From Brachyhypopomus gauderio (lineage: Eukaryota; Chordata; Actinopteri; Gymnotiformes; Hypopomidae), in assembly GCF_052324685.1 (NCBI RefSeq), contig NC_135220.1, positions 12,275,639 to 12,339,638 on the forward strand: a stretch of 64,000 nt of DNA, read 5' to 3'. Under the pieces are notes generated by a model that saw only the letters and a program-made list of their open reading frames with translations, ran no database searches and was not told the DNA's origin. The stretch's first letter is position 1; every line of letters starts with the position of its first letter. Below, piece after piece: positions 11,418 to 28,200 of the stretch. The translations under genes were made by a program, and so were the position numbers.

Positions 11418-11821
11418 CTCTAAAAGGTAGATTGAAAGCTGAACGGCTAACTACTTAGTGTGTGAAATTTTGTTTCACAAATTGTTAGGAAGCATTAAAA
11501 AAATATTGATTATACAATCAGTTGCAATTATCTTGTCATTGTAAAATTGTTTATGTAATAAATTGCTAAGAAGTTTTATAATAAGTTGTTAGGCTCTGCT
11601 CTTATATAACACAATATACCAGTCTATGTCAGCACTTTCTTCTTTTATGAGAACATTAGGCAGAGGACTAATGGTGGTCCTAAGAAATCGCCGAGTCCTC
11701 CAGTCCTCTAGGTGGCGCTCGCCTTCCCTCCACTTCTTCGGTGTAGCAACAATTACCGGTTTAACGAGGAAACGGTCCTATCTGCTGGTGCTGCTACGGT
11801 TTGGCAGGCGGCGTGGACTTC
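11270..11821. other. 3' end of the SLC35F gene, (GT)n, and znrd2 5' region
   Basis: AATAAA lies at about 11313 and a (GT)n tract at about 11347-11413. From about 11600 the DNA becomes more GC-rich, with the presumed znrd2 promoter and 5' leader. No further exon was recognised. Confidence 0.6.
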
Positions 11822-12078
11822 ATGGCCCTTAACGCAGGTGGATGTGCACCCTGACGTGGTTTCTCATCTCCTTCACTCTTTGCATGGTGTTCCAGTTTGT
11901 TCACGTGTGTTAATTCACCCCGCGATGCTGCCGTGTCCGCTATTTCTGCTGCTGATGTCCGAGATTAGTGTCGAGCTAGCTGGCTAGCGTCAATATCCGG
12001 ATCATGTGCACGAATTAAGCGCGTGTGGATGAAACGGGCGGATAGTTCATCATCTAACGTTATAGCCTAATTGTATAC

Positions 12079-12139
<61 letters not shown>

Positions 12140-13556
12140 GTCCCCAGCTTGTGTGCTAATAGCCCCACGTTTCTAACCTATCGCCTGATTTTTCCCCCTG
12201 AACTGAAAGCGCTTTCCACGGGTGGTCTGATAATCGCTCTTATTCATTCCCAGAAGAGGAAGACTTCGAATGGGAGCCTCCAACAGAGGCGGAGATGAAG
12301 GTGATCCAAGCCCGCCGCGAGCGCCAGGACAAGATTAGCAAGCTGATGGGAGACTACCTGCTAAAAGGATATAAAATGCTCGGCGAATGCTGCGAGTTGT
12401 GCGGGGTGAGCAGTTAACTGTCAGACTAACGTTTTTCAGACCACAGCTGTAACGTTACTTGTGAGGATCTGCTGGAAAGTGTACTGTGTCCTACTTCTTT
12501 GACGATGATTTTGTTATGTAACATTTTAGTGTCTAAGACATCTAAAACTTGAACTGTTTGGCTTGTGTAACGTTTTTTTTTATCATCATAAACAGACAAT
12601 TCTGCTCCAGGATAAGCAGAAGAAGAATTACTGTGTTGCATGTCAGGAGCTGGACTCGGACATCGACAAAGACAACCCAGGTATGTACCTGGAGAACGGT
12701 GTAAGGACAGTGTCACCTAAGCTGGACCATAGTTCACCTGCATCACTTCAGTGACGCAGTGCAAATGAATAATAATAGAATATTGTGGGTAGATGATGCA
12801 CGCAGTTATGAATGTTATTATTTAGAATTGTGAATATTGTGAAGTTCAGTAATTTATCCTTATAAACTGCGGTGTACTTTAGTATGTATATGTATAGATA
12901 TAAAATATTTTAGTGAAGTGCCCAAGGCTTCCAGAGCAACTGCTATATATAAGCGTAGTACTGTGAACATCATCAATATAGATATTTAACAGGCTAAAAA
13001 CACAAATACACAACTAGTATAAATTCCAGGGCCTCTTGAGATTTTGTCAACTGTAATACTTTATTATTAATGAGTTTTAATGTCTCTTATCTGCCCAGCC
13101 CTTAATGCCCAGGCAGCACTCTCACAAGTCCGTGAGCGACAGCTCGCCACCCAGCCGCTCCCTGAGGTCAACGGGGGCACGACCAGCGATGCCCCTCTCT
13201 CCATCACAGGCTTGCCCCGGCCTGAGCACTGCGAAGGGGCGGCATCAGGACTGAGGGGCCCTTTGCCCTCTGTACAGCCCCCTCCACTCCCTGTCCCATC
13301 TGGGAGCCCCTGCTTTCTGCCCCCAGCCAACAGCACCCTGCAGTCCCCCCAGCCGGCGAGCGCCCTCGCTGGGACCGGCAGCGTCCACCAGCACCCCGCC
13401 CTGACCCAGGCAGAGGAGGCCGTGCTGCACAAACTCAGATGGGCCACTCAGGAGCTGCAACATGCTGCTTCTGTGGAGGCCTGTGTCCAGTTGTGCAGTC
13501 TTATCCGAGGCTGTGCTGACTCTCTCCGCAGCCTCAAGGAACTACGGCTCTCGTGA
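11822..13556 (+). CDS. znrd2: Zinc ribbon domain-containing protein 2 (SSSCA1/p27)
   Basis: Orthologue of the human Sjogren syndrome/scleroderma autoantigen 1, a small cytosolic zinc-ribbon protein reported to bind tankyrase 2. Four exons (11822-11837, 12254-12405, 12596-12680, 13099-13556) join to 236 aa. The human protein is 199 aa; the extra length is a Pro/Ser-rich linker in exon 4. The 16-base first coding exon gives MALNA, matching human MALNG, which fixes the start. Exon 2 reads EWEPPTEAEMKVIQARRERQ and LMGDYLLKGYKMLGE. The zinc ribbon is CELCG ... CVACQ, a CxxC-x16-CxxC arrangement split by intron 2. Exon 4 opens with ALNAQAALSQVRERQLA and ends with a helix like the human one (CVQLCSLIRGCADSLRSL). 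Neighbour fam89b is the same as in human. Confidence 0.95.
12078..12137. repeat. (AT)n microsatellite in znrd2 intron 1
   Basis: About 60 bp of uninterrupted TA/AT dinucleotides in the intron between the two first coding exons. Confidence 0.95.
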
Positions 13557-14439
13557 TCACCCTCCCCCCCCTTCAGATTCATCACACACACACACACACA
13601 CACACACCTGGCACGGCATTCAGTAATATGTACGACCATAGTCCTATAGGCCTGACAGTCTCAAATGTTTGACTGGTCATGTCTGTACATCTATGCTGTG
13701 TGTCTTTGCAGTTGTTACTGAAATATATTGCTGCCGCTGTGTATGGTTTGAATTTCTTTCCTTTTTGGGGTGCTACATGAGGGTTACAAAGAATTTAAAT
13801 TTAAAATGATTTTACAAAATAACAGGTGCTTGTTCAGCTAGAGAAATAACTTATCTGCTCGGAATTGCAGACTTCAATATCAATAAGGAATCGATATTAA
13901 ATGAATCAATAAGGAACAAAAGAAAATCTATTCAATCTGAGGAGACAGTGCCTCCCTGCGGCCAAACGCGGTACTGCAACTGATGGAGAGGTACGGTGGG
14001 CGTGGCTATGTTTACAAGACAAAAGGACAAGGCCAAGCGACAACAAAGCTGGGACAGCGACTGTTCTGGCCCAACGTGTACGTGTTCGAAGATGAGCTAT
14101 TTTAAAAAGGTTTAGTTATTTGCGAGAATCGTTTACCTGCGGCAATGTGTAGAAATCAAACTGGTACAAGTACAAAAACAAGAATCGGAATTTGTTATTC
14201 AAGTGAGGTTTACGGGTACTGTAGCTGATCTAATTCTTTGGCAAAACCTGATAAATCAGTTGTAGATTTTTTAATCTTGTTAAATTCGGACAGCTTCTGC
14301 AGTTTGAAAAAGCCATGTTCCTGCTAAAGTGTCCTTTTTTTAACTCGTCGTTTTAGTCAACTAACACTTAAAGCGATCAAAACTCATCAGCATCGAACAG
14401 AAATAGGATTTGTACGGGAAGACATTCTGAAAAAGAAAT
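13557..14439. other. znrd2 3' end to fam89b 5' leader
   Basis: A short (CA)n tract lies at 13584-13607 just after the znrd2 stop. The rest has no recognised gene; its right part is the presumed fam89b promoter and 5' untranslated region. Confidence 0.6.
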
Positions 14440-15117
14440 ATGAACGGATTCCAGTCCAGTCCAACTGAATGTCCTGCTGGAAGTGTTTGTCCGATTGAGG
14501 GTCTGCCGCCTTTACCGAAAGGTCTCAGTGGCATCCTCAACTCCAGTGGGGGATCTTGGAGAGATATCGAGAAAGTGTACAGTAAACGGACGCGCATTCA
14601 GGCGGACATTAGCAAGTCCAGGGTGAGCGAAGCTCTTGGCCGCAGCAAACCTGCCAATCTGGACGCAGCTTTGGCCATGCTGCGTAAGGACATGGTGAGT
14701 GGGCTCAGATACGATCTAAGAACCCTAGGAACCATCTAAAACTTTTAGTTGATTTATAACTTGTATATGACATGTATAGCAACTTTTAGGCACGCCACTG
14801 TCTAAACTGACTTTTTAACGTTTTTGCACGTGCAATAAGTGAATAAATACGGTATAAAATGTTTGGCCTAGGTGGGACTGAGACAGTTGGACATGTCCTT
14901 GCTGTGTCAGTTGTGGTCTCTGTACGAGTCCATACAGGAGTATAAAGGAGGCTTCCAGGACATCTCCACCGAAAATGGTTACTCTGAAGATGAGGAGGAG
15001 GAGGAAGAAGACGACCATACTGGAGAAGTGAGTGGGGAGACCCCACTGGGGTGTCCACAGCCAACCAAGAACTCCCGTGACCAGTGGATTAAAGACTCCT
15101 TCCACATTCCCCTCTGA
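14440..15117 (+). CDS. fam89b: FAM89B, leucine repeat adapter protein 25
   Basis: In mammals LRAP25 is an adaptor linking MRCK kinases to LIMK1 in lamellipodial actin control. Two exons (14440-14694 and 14872-15117) encode 166 aa; the intron is only 177 bp. Matches to human are the N terminus MNGFQSS, GLPPLPKGLSGILNSSGGSW, VYSKRTRI, ANLDAALAMLRKDM and, across the intron, VGLRQLDMSLLCQLWSLYES. The C terminus is RDQWIKDSFHIPL. The acidic run of Glu and Asp at about residues 115-130 is longer than in the human protein. The Ala/Gly-rich linker of human FAM89B is missing and replaced by a short Ser/Arg segment. FAM89A is the alternative, but the C terminus and synteny with znrd2 and ehbp1l1 support FAM89B. 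Confidence 0.93.
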
Positions 15118-19204
<4,087 letters not shown>

Positions 19205-22200
19205 ATGACTTCTGTGTGGAAGAGATTACAAAGAGTGGGGAAAAAAGCCACCAAATTTCAGTTTGTTGCATCGTATCAAGAACTTATTCTGGAATGCACA
19301 AAGAAATGGTGAGTACGCTTTGAATATTTACACAGCTAAGTTGTGTTTTTCTTTCCGTTACCTCAGGTTTCCTGTATAGCACATACGTAGAATATGTGAA
19401 GGGCGTTTCTACTGAAATAGTACCCGGCAGACAAATGTCAAAATGTGCTTCATGTGAAGGTTGACACGCTACTTTAGTTGATTCATTTAGGCACTATAAA
19501 GTGAATAGAAAACCACTCGTGGGATGTTAGAGCTCTGGTAGTAGTCTAAATGTGGCGCATGGCGTGCCTGTTAATTGCCAGAATAAATATAGAAGTAAAG
19601 GCGCTTCCGTATCTTTTCTTTACTTCTCTCGCCATAAAGACTCAATAGATTAGCTGCTATTTTTTGTCAATAAAAGTCAAAGTTCAACAGGAGAAGTTAA
19701 GTACTTAGACTACAAATCAGATAACTCGTGTTGTGATAACTTGCCTTGAGTCAGCGTGCCTGTTCCAGCCGTCATGTCAGCATCTCGCTCAGGTTGTGGT
19801 CGTGCAGAAGAACTGAGATGAGACTTTGGACTCGGTCCTGCTTGTGGCTGAGACGTTATTCAGCATAGTCACTATAAGACTGGTGGAATAGTTTATTACA
19901 CATTTAGGGGTTTGTTTGTTTCTGCACGCTTATCTCTTCTTCTGGAGGCTGTGGTTTCTCTAGTGATTCAGTTAGCAACTAACGAATGCTCTTGAGTGTA
20001 ATTAGGTTTTATGAAAGCCTTTATCTTAGACTGACTTCACCTTGTTATATTCTGACAGATACGTATTGTGGAGTATAGTGTAGAGTACAGCAGTATGTTG
20101 CGGTTTTTCGTCACCGTTCCTCTGGACTTCAGAAGCCTTGAGCTGGTTGAGCCAAGCTGAGCTCAGCTGATGTTGAACAATCAATCATTCTGTCAGTCAT
20201 TCTTATTGCAGTGATTTATGGAAGCTGTTGTGCATTCTTTAAAGAAGCTTTTTAAAAGAAAGCTATTTGAATAAATTGCTTAATTAATTATAATAAGTTT
20301 CTTTGAATGTTCAGCTCTGTGTGGTTCTTTGGTATTTTCCAATTTACAATCAGTTTCACAAATTAATTCTAATTGTAGTACAGTGTGCTGTGGTTATTTT
20401 GATACCCCACTACCTAATCAAGTATTGTATTTATTATTATTTGAAATATATATTTAATGTGGTATTAAATGATTAATTGAACGGCATTCACCTTAATGGA
20501 AATTGAAATCAGTGAGTGGTCAACTCAACTCAACTCAACTCAAGTCAAGTCAAGTCAAGCAGTTTTATTGTTAATTCTGCACATGTACAGGACAATGGAA
20601 ATGAAGTACTCTCCTGAAGTGGTTAATAGTAAACCACATGTTACATCACAGCATGTGTTATCACCAAACGTGACATAAGGAAACAGTCCACATCTCCACT
20701 TACATTTAAACATACAGAGAAAGTTTCTTTAACATCACCTGCTGTTTGTTCTGAATACTCCTGGGGAAAGTATTAATTCAGAAAGACTGCATGTTTTATA
20801 TTTTAATCTAAAGTGAAGAACAGCAATACAGCTGTAGGCTGTTTATAGATGGTGAGCTGCAGATGTCAAAGCCAGCAATCAACCCCCCCCCCCTCACAAA
20901 TGTAATATTACTTACATAAAGCAATATTTGTCTCTTTACAACATATTTAATACATGCAACAGCTTTGTTGAGGGTTTAATTCATACCTACTTGAATTATT
21001 GTTGGATCAGAGTCTATGGGACATAACACGAAAGCATTACAGTGTTGGCGGTAGTGACATTTGCCATGACATAGGTTGTGCTTTGCAATAGCAATTCATT
21101 CTGTGTGTGAGAGAGTGAGAGAGGACAGAGAGAATAGTGAAAGAGAGAGAGGTACTGTACTAGTTTTGCTAGTCATGCCACCAGTCTATTTTTACATCCG
21201 GCTCCATGCTGGTCATCAGTCCCGCTGCTCAGCTTGGCTGTGTGTTCAGTGCTGTCTGGGTGCCGTTGGCATCCGTGTAAGCCGAGACAGTGCTGAGAGA
21301 GGTCAGTCCCGCTGGTCTCCCAGGGCCTGTTTTTACATTCTGTGGAGACTGTTGCAGCAAAACTTGCACCACAACTCACTCAGGATCTAGAACAAAGTCA
21401 AGCAGCACTATGCCCATTCAGTGTGAAATTCACTTTTGTACAGAGCTGACAGTGTAACCAGGGCATAGTAATATTAATTCTGTCAAAATATTAGGTGAAG
21501 GATGAGGACAACCAAGTTCATTTCCCACATGGTCTAACCACAGGCATAGCGTGAAAACGTCAGACAGCAGCTGCAATGTTCTCCTCAGCCCTGCGCCAAA
21601 CACACCTCAGTCACATGGTCAAGCTGAGTTTCCTCTCATTCTTACTATATAGGTCTCACTGTCGCACGCTCAACAGTAGCCTCAGGTCTAAATAAATAAA
21701 CTGTACCTTGTAGTTTCCTTGATTGACTGATATACTTATGAACTGCATTACAATATCAGTGATTTTTAGATCTGCACAGAATCTCCATGGTCTAGTAATG
21801 ACTAAAAATACAGTAGCTCAATAAATACAATACCTCAATAAATTGGGTGGTATTTGCAAAAAACAGTGTTGCATCTGGCCATGGAGCCTCATCCTGTTCA
21901 GGTTAAGGTTAGAGTTCGGGTTAAGGTTAGAGTTAGGGTAAAGGTTAGAGCTAGGATTAAGGTTCGATTTAAGGTTTAGATTAGAGTTTGCATTAATTTT
22001 TTGGTGACTTTGAATGCCTTTGCAGTAGGGGTGCACGATATGGACTAGAATTGCGATGTGCGATAACGTTGTTGGATATCCCGATATCGATGTGAACCAC
22101 GATAAATTAAGATTAAAATACAGAAATGTAGTGTCTCTCTGAACAGCAGCACGTTAATTTGTTTTGTTTTTTACTGTTTTTTACTGTGTAATGAATCCAG

Positions 22201-25200
22201 AATAATTCCAAATATTATTGTTGCAGGTTTATTCAACAATAGATTCAATCTAGGTTTATACTTTCACGAGTGAGCGACTCCGCACACCTCGTTAACCTCC
22301 GCGAACGGCGGAAGCGTTTAATCTTGCCGTGTCACATTCTTTGCAGTGTTGTCTGAAACGATATGTAGGCCTAGTAGTATAAAAAAAACACCCCTCAAAT
22401 ACAGGGGAATGAACTTTTACCTGACCAATTTTAATGTTGCTTTGTGTTTCAGGTTTGAAAAGTGCTGGAATTTAGGCTAAAGTATTTGAAAAGGCTTGAA
22501 ATTGTAACTACTTCGTTTCACAACAAATATCTGTCTGACTGAACAATTCTCTTGTATTACGTTAACAAATACGAGCCTCTTGTAATTCCAGGACGAAACA
22601 TGAGAGAACGTGAAGACATTAAGATTGGGCGTTTTGAAAATAAATATCCATTAAATAATGTGATAAAAAAGCGAATGATTTCGAATCATTTAGAGTATAT
22701 GTATAAATATTTAATTCAATAACGTGCTGGGAATTATTGAAATGGACCTTGAAAGTGACGTACAAGTGCTTGAATTCCACCTTGTATAGGTGTATGAACC
22801 CTGCAAACATGACTGTTCTCATTGCGCCGAGACGCGGCGCGTGCGAACTTACAAAATTCGAGAGGTGCACGACCTCGTGAATCGACAGCGCGCGAGGCAA
22901 TTGCACACGGGCGAAGCCACCGCGATTTTTTTCGCCTCCCGGACCCTCGCGCCGCATCAAGTGTAAACCAGGCTTAAACCAAATCGCGTGTCTGATGAGC
23001 GTGTTCACCCCACTCCAGGGTTGCCAGGTCCTACAAAAGTTTTCCGCACAAAATCTGCGAGTGTAAGTTGTCGGCGGGGGGGGGGGGGGTGTTGCGAGTG
23101 TGAACTGGAGACAAATTGAGTATTATATCGCGATCGATTCTTAGTGTTGACTTGTAACTTCCGCAGTAGCCCAACTCAAAAGTAGCCCAAAAAACCGCAC
23201 CCCGCGGCCCCAGAATTTTTACCCGCGGCTGGATTTTCAAATAAGCCCAATTTGGCGTGAAAACCGCGAACCTGGCAACTCTGCCTCACTCTGCCTCTTG
23301 CCTACTTACGTCACGTGATCATAGTCTGCAGCGCGAATAGCTCCCTCTATTGCTGGACGAGGATAACGCAATTTGAGTTTGCTGTTATTCAAGGAGTTAT
23401 CGTGGCTCTTTCGATGTGTTTATCGTGAAACTTCACATCGCGATAACGATAAAAATACGATTAATCGTGCAGCCCTACTTTGCAGGCAGCCAGACAAACT
23501 AAGAGTGGTGTGGACCAGAAGAAATCGACGCATCTGTTCAAAGGTACAACCTACACATGCTTTACAAACCCTCTACACAGACACTCCACACAGACAGTCC
23601 CTCTACACATATGCTATACACAGACCCTCTACACATATGCTATACACAGACCCTCTACACATATGCTATAAACAGACCCTCTACACATATGCTATAAACA
23701 GACCCTCTACACAGACCCTCTACACAGATGCTCTACATAGACACTCTACACAGACCCTCTACACATATGCTATACACAGATGCTCTACACAGACGCTCTA
23801 CACATATGTTATACACAGACGCTCTTCACAGACGCTCTACACATATGCTATACACAGATGCTCTACACCGACCCTCTACACAGATGCTCTACACAGACCC
23901 TCTACACAGACGCTCTACACAGACAGTCTACACAGACGCTCTACACATATGTTATACACAGACCCTCTACACAGACGCTCTACATAGACACTCTACACAG
24001 ACCCTCTACACATATGCTATACACAGACCCTCTACACAGACGCTCTACACAGACGCTCTACACAGACGCTCTACACAGACCCGCTGCACAGACCCTCTAC
24101 ACAGACGCTCTACACAGACACTCTAAACAGACAATCTACTCCGAAGCTGTACACATACACTCTACACAGACATTCTGCACAAGCGCTCTACACAGATGCC
24201 TCATATAGATGCTTCACACACAGATGCTACACGCAGCCTCATTTAATCAAGTGACTCATCATGCAGCGTTTCCGTCAGATAAGAATATTCACTAGCGGTG
24301 TCTCTGAACCACATGTCAAATTCCTCGGGTGTGTTAGTCACTCTGTTCATTTCCCCACGTCTTGACTCCCGAGGGTCACTCTCCTCGGCCTTCTCACACA
24401 GTCTGTGTGTCGTACTGCTGTATTTGCGAGTGTCTTGTCTTCGCCCTAGTTACATGGATGGCAACCGGGGATCATGAACCCTTACAGGGGGACTGTGCTA
24501 TGGCAGGTGCCTGAGAATGTGGACATCACCGTCACCCTCTTCAAGGTCTCTGCATTAACATGTGAATGTGTGCACTTTATATATACATTTCCATAACAAT
24601 TTGATGCAGTATGAACCGGATTATAATGATATATTGTAATAATCCAAACTATATTCATGCATAGTTTTCTTTTTTACATTTTTGCCTTACATGATAACAA
24701 TTTCCTGATTTTATATTAATATCTTATATTAATATATATTTTTTGTCTTTTTATAAAAACACTTGATTCCTTTTTTCTTGAAGGATCCACTTGCAGATGA
24801 TTTTGAAGATAAAGACTGGACATTTGTTATCGAAAATGTGAGTATGTTTGTAACAGTAGTTTTGAATTAGTAGATTGGAAGGTTACAAAATTGCTGCCAT
24901 ATTCTTTGAGAAAGATATTTGTCTCATACATTTTAGTTTAAAGTTGTTTGGCGACAAGTTAAACCTTACTTTCCACCTTAGAAAACACAGATCCTTACAG
25001 ATATTGTGTCATTGTGTCACAATAATAGAAAAGACATTTGAAATGGCCATTAAACGTGGGCATGGCTATGTGTGTTCTTTAGGAGTCAGCAAAGGGCCAA
25101 CGTAAAGTTCTCGCCTCTGTGGACGTGAACATGAAGAAATTTGCCAGTGCCACTCTGAGTCAGACAGACCTGACGCTCAAAATGAAGCCCCTATCAGTGA

Positions 25201-28200
25201 AGGTGGTGGAGGCCACATTGAAGCTCTCCCTCTCCTGTGTGTTCCTCAGAGAAGGCAAAGCCACGTGAGTCTCTTCCGCCACATCTGTGCTCTGCTCACG
25301 CCATCGGTGCTCTGAGCTACGGACACACCGTTGCTGCACTAGAGGTTCTGTGCTGATGCTGTGGGATTGTGATTAGGGATGAAGATATGCAGAGTGTGGC
25401 CAGCCTGATGAGCGTGAAGCCAGTGGACATAGGAAACCTGGAAGATTTTAATGAGAGTGATGAAGACGAGGATAAAAGATCCAGCACTGGAGCTAATCTC
25501 AGTGCTGAAGCATCAGGTACACACAAACACACACACATGCAAATAAAATAACACAGATGCACACCAATTCACAAACACATCCATGCATCACATAATCATG
25601 TCCTGTGAGGTAATTCCAGTCCTCTGGTAATGTTCTCATACATGATCTTAAATCATCCCAAATTGGTATCTGGCTCTCAGTTTTTTTTGTTGTTTGTTTG
25701 TTTCTTGTACAAATCAGAATGGTTGAATGGCAGTTACTGTATCTGCGGTGTTCTCACACACTCTTCTTCTTTCTTCCTTTCCCTTCTGGCTCTGATCAAC
25801 CAGCATGCACCACGGAAAAGAGACTTTCACTTAAAGGTCCCCCTGCAATAGGTACTACTCCCCCCCATCACACTCTCCCTTACTCATGATGCATCATTCC
25901 TCTCTGTTTATTCCATTTCACTCTTTCCTTCACTCATTTCCCTCTCTCCTTCATTCACTTTCCCTCTCTCCCTCACCTCCTCTCTCCCTCTTATTTCCTC
26001 GACTTCCTCAATCCTGTAGGCAGTGGTCTTGAGAGGCCAGGCAGTGGTGTCCCCTCCCACCCCATCCTGAGCACCGTGTCTAATCCAGCACTACAGGGAC
26101 GTCCTCCCATACCTCCCCCACCCTGCCCGGCCTCCAGCCCAACATCCTCGCCCATAGCGCACCCCAGACTGCCCCGCCCTCTGGCCCCGCCCCCCCAGGC
26201 ACCTTTGCTGGAACCGCTGGCATCTAGCCTCCCTGGGTCGTTGCCCCCAGCACTGCCCAAAATCTTCCAACCCTGTCCAGGTTCAGGTATCATGGTGGTG
26301 CTGGGACGTTCTCACTAACTTGAGTCTTCACTCACACTGCTCTTCTTCTCAGTCATTCGTGGTCACACAGTGCCTCCTGGAAACACATGATCACATTTGG
26401 CTTTCCAGTTCATGAAAGCGGAGCTGCCTGCAGATAAATGTTGTGCTCAGCTTTGTAATTGTGTTGCCTGTGCTCTTAGGAATAGAACTTAAATAGGATT
26501 CAGTTCAACCATGTTTTTAAAGGACAGCATGGTCACGTGTTTTCAAAAAACTGGTTTTCCAATGAGTGATGCATTTAAACTTAAAAGTAGGGAGATGTTT
26601 TGAACAGTAAAAAGCATTGTCCTCGCACCGCACTTAGAAAAACATCCTCTGTGTGTGCTTCTGCAAATCAGTCCTCCCTTGTTCTCTGTCTTACCTTCAT
26701 CTCCTCAGCACCTGCTTCCTTCCAGAGGAGGTACTCTGGTCCTGAGACCCCTGTGGGCAGTGATCCAATGACCTCTGACCTCCCCTCACTCTGCCTCTAT
26801 GAAGCGGTTTCCTCTAAGCCTGCAATGCCTTTTCTCTCTCAACCTGCTGACATCTTGAAAGGTGCCTGTGTGCAGCCTGGGCCCATATGCAGTCTGCCCC
26901 TGGGCCTGTGTATAACCTGCTCGTGCACTAGTTGCTAACCTGCCATCAAGGCTGTTTATAACCTGCACATGAGGCTGTATATAACCAACCAATGGGCCTC
27001 TGTGTAGCCTTTCCCTGGGTCTGTGCATAGACTAACCCTGACTATAGCTTTCATGTCTGTCTGAGTTTTAGGGTGTCTAGAGAATGACATTAATCATTGT
27101 GAGCTGTTTAAGTGGTAATAATATTGTGAGCTGTTGCACTGTAGCCTATTGTATGTAGTCTGTATAGTCCTAACGAACAGTTTGAACAGCTCAGGACTGC
27201 TGTTCTTCTCTGCTCTCCTAACTCTTCTTTCTTTCATTGATTTCCTTCTTGTTCTCTGCAATGCCTCAGATGTGCTTGGCTCTTCTCCCGCTAATGTTTT
27301 TAAGCCCAAGATTGTGCAGGAGTATGTGGCACCTTCTCCGGTTCCCTTCCAGGAACCGCGTATCCCATCTGGCTCTCTCCCTGACCCTTTTAAACTTCCG
27401 TCTGTCCCATCCTCAGGTAGGGAGACTAGTGAGGTTTTGCTTCAGAGGGTTGTCTAAAATATCCAAGCACTGGTGTCAAAACACCAATTTGATGGTAAAT
27501 GTATTTAGTTCTAAAAATAAGATTTATTAGCATGGAATTGTTTTTGAAATTGTCTGCAGTGACAACTGTAACTCTGATTAATCTAAGATTTATGACTTCA
27601 TGATCTAACCACCTCATTCTTGGGCTGCCTCTCTGCTGCGGAGGTGCTGGGAATCCATTTTTTTCCTTTATGGGATTATGTCATCAAAAACTCATTTTGT
27701 CTCCTTATTTCACAGTTTCTTCCCAGCAGGGTAAACAGAGTGCATCTGCTGCCCTGTCCTCCTATTTCCGCCCGTCCCCATGTGACCCCACCACCCCTGT
27801 TCCTCTGCTGAGCAGCCCAGATCTGGAAGCTCTGTGTGAGCCTGCTCACACCTCACCTGTTCTGCACCATCTTCCTGCCCCTCCACCCTTCTCAGAAACC
27901 TCCATCCTACCCCTGCACACACTCCAGAAGCCCCCACTTCCTGCCCCTGCTCTCAGACCTGCCCCATTGCCATCTTCCCCTCTCTCTGCACTGTCCTGCC
28001 GTCCGAATCCATCAGTTCCCACTGCAGGTACCTTTACCCAGTGACAGCAATGGTTTACTTGACATTCCCCTAGAAATATATAACTAGCGGTAGAGTTGTG
28101 CAGGCAGGTAAATGTACAGTGAGTCATAGTGAATTTGAATGTTTTTGTCAAGGTGTGTATGTTTTGTGATGTTTCAGAGATGCAAAGAGAGCTGAATACT

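Noticed and set aside
21897-21990. Interstitial telomere repeat
   Set aside because: Units are GGTTAAGG/GGTTAGAG-like rather than TTAGGG; a degenerate simple repeat is the better reading.
23373-24208. ORFs with TLYTDALHR repeats
   Set aside because: Translation of the 12-bp intronic repeat following ehbp1l1 exon 2.
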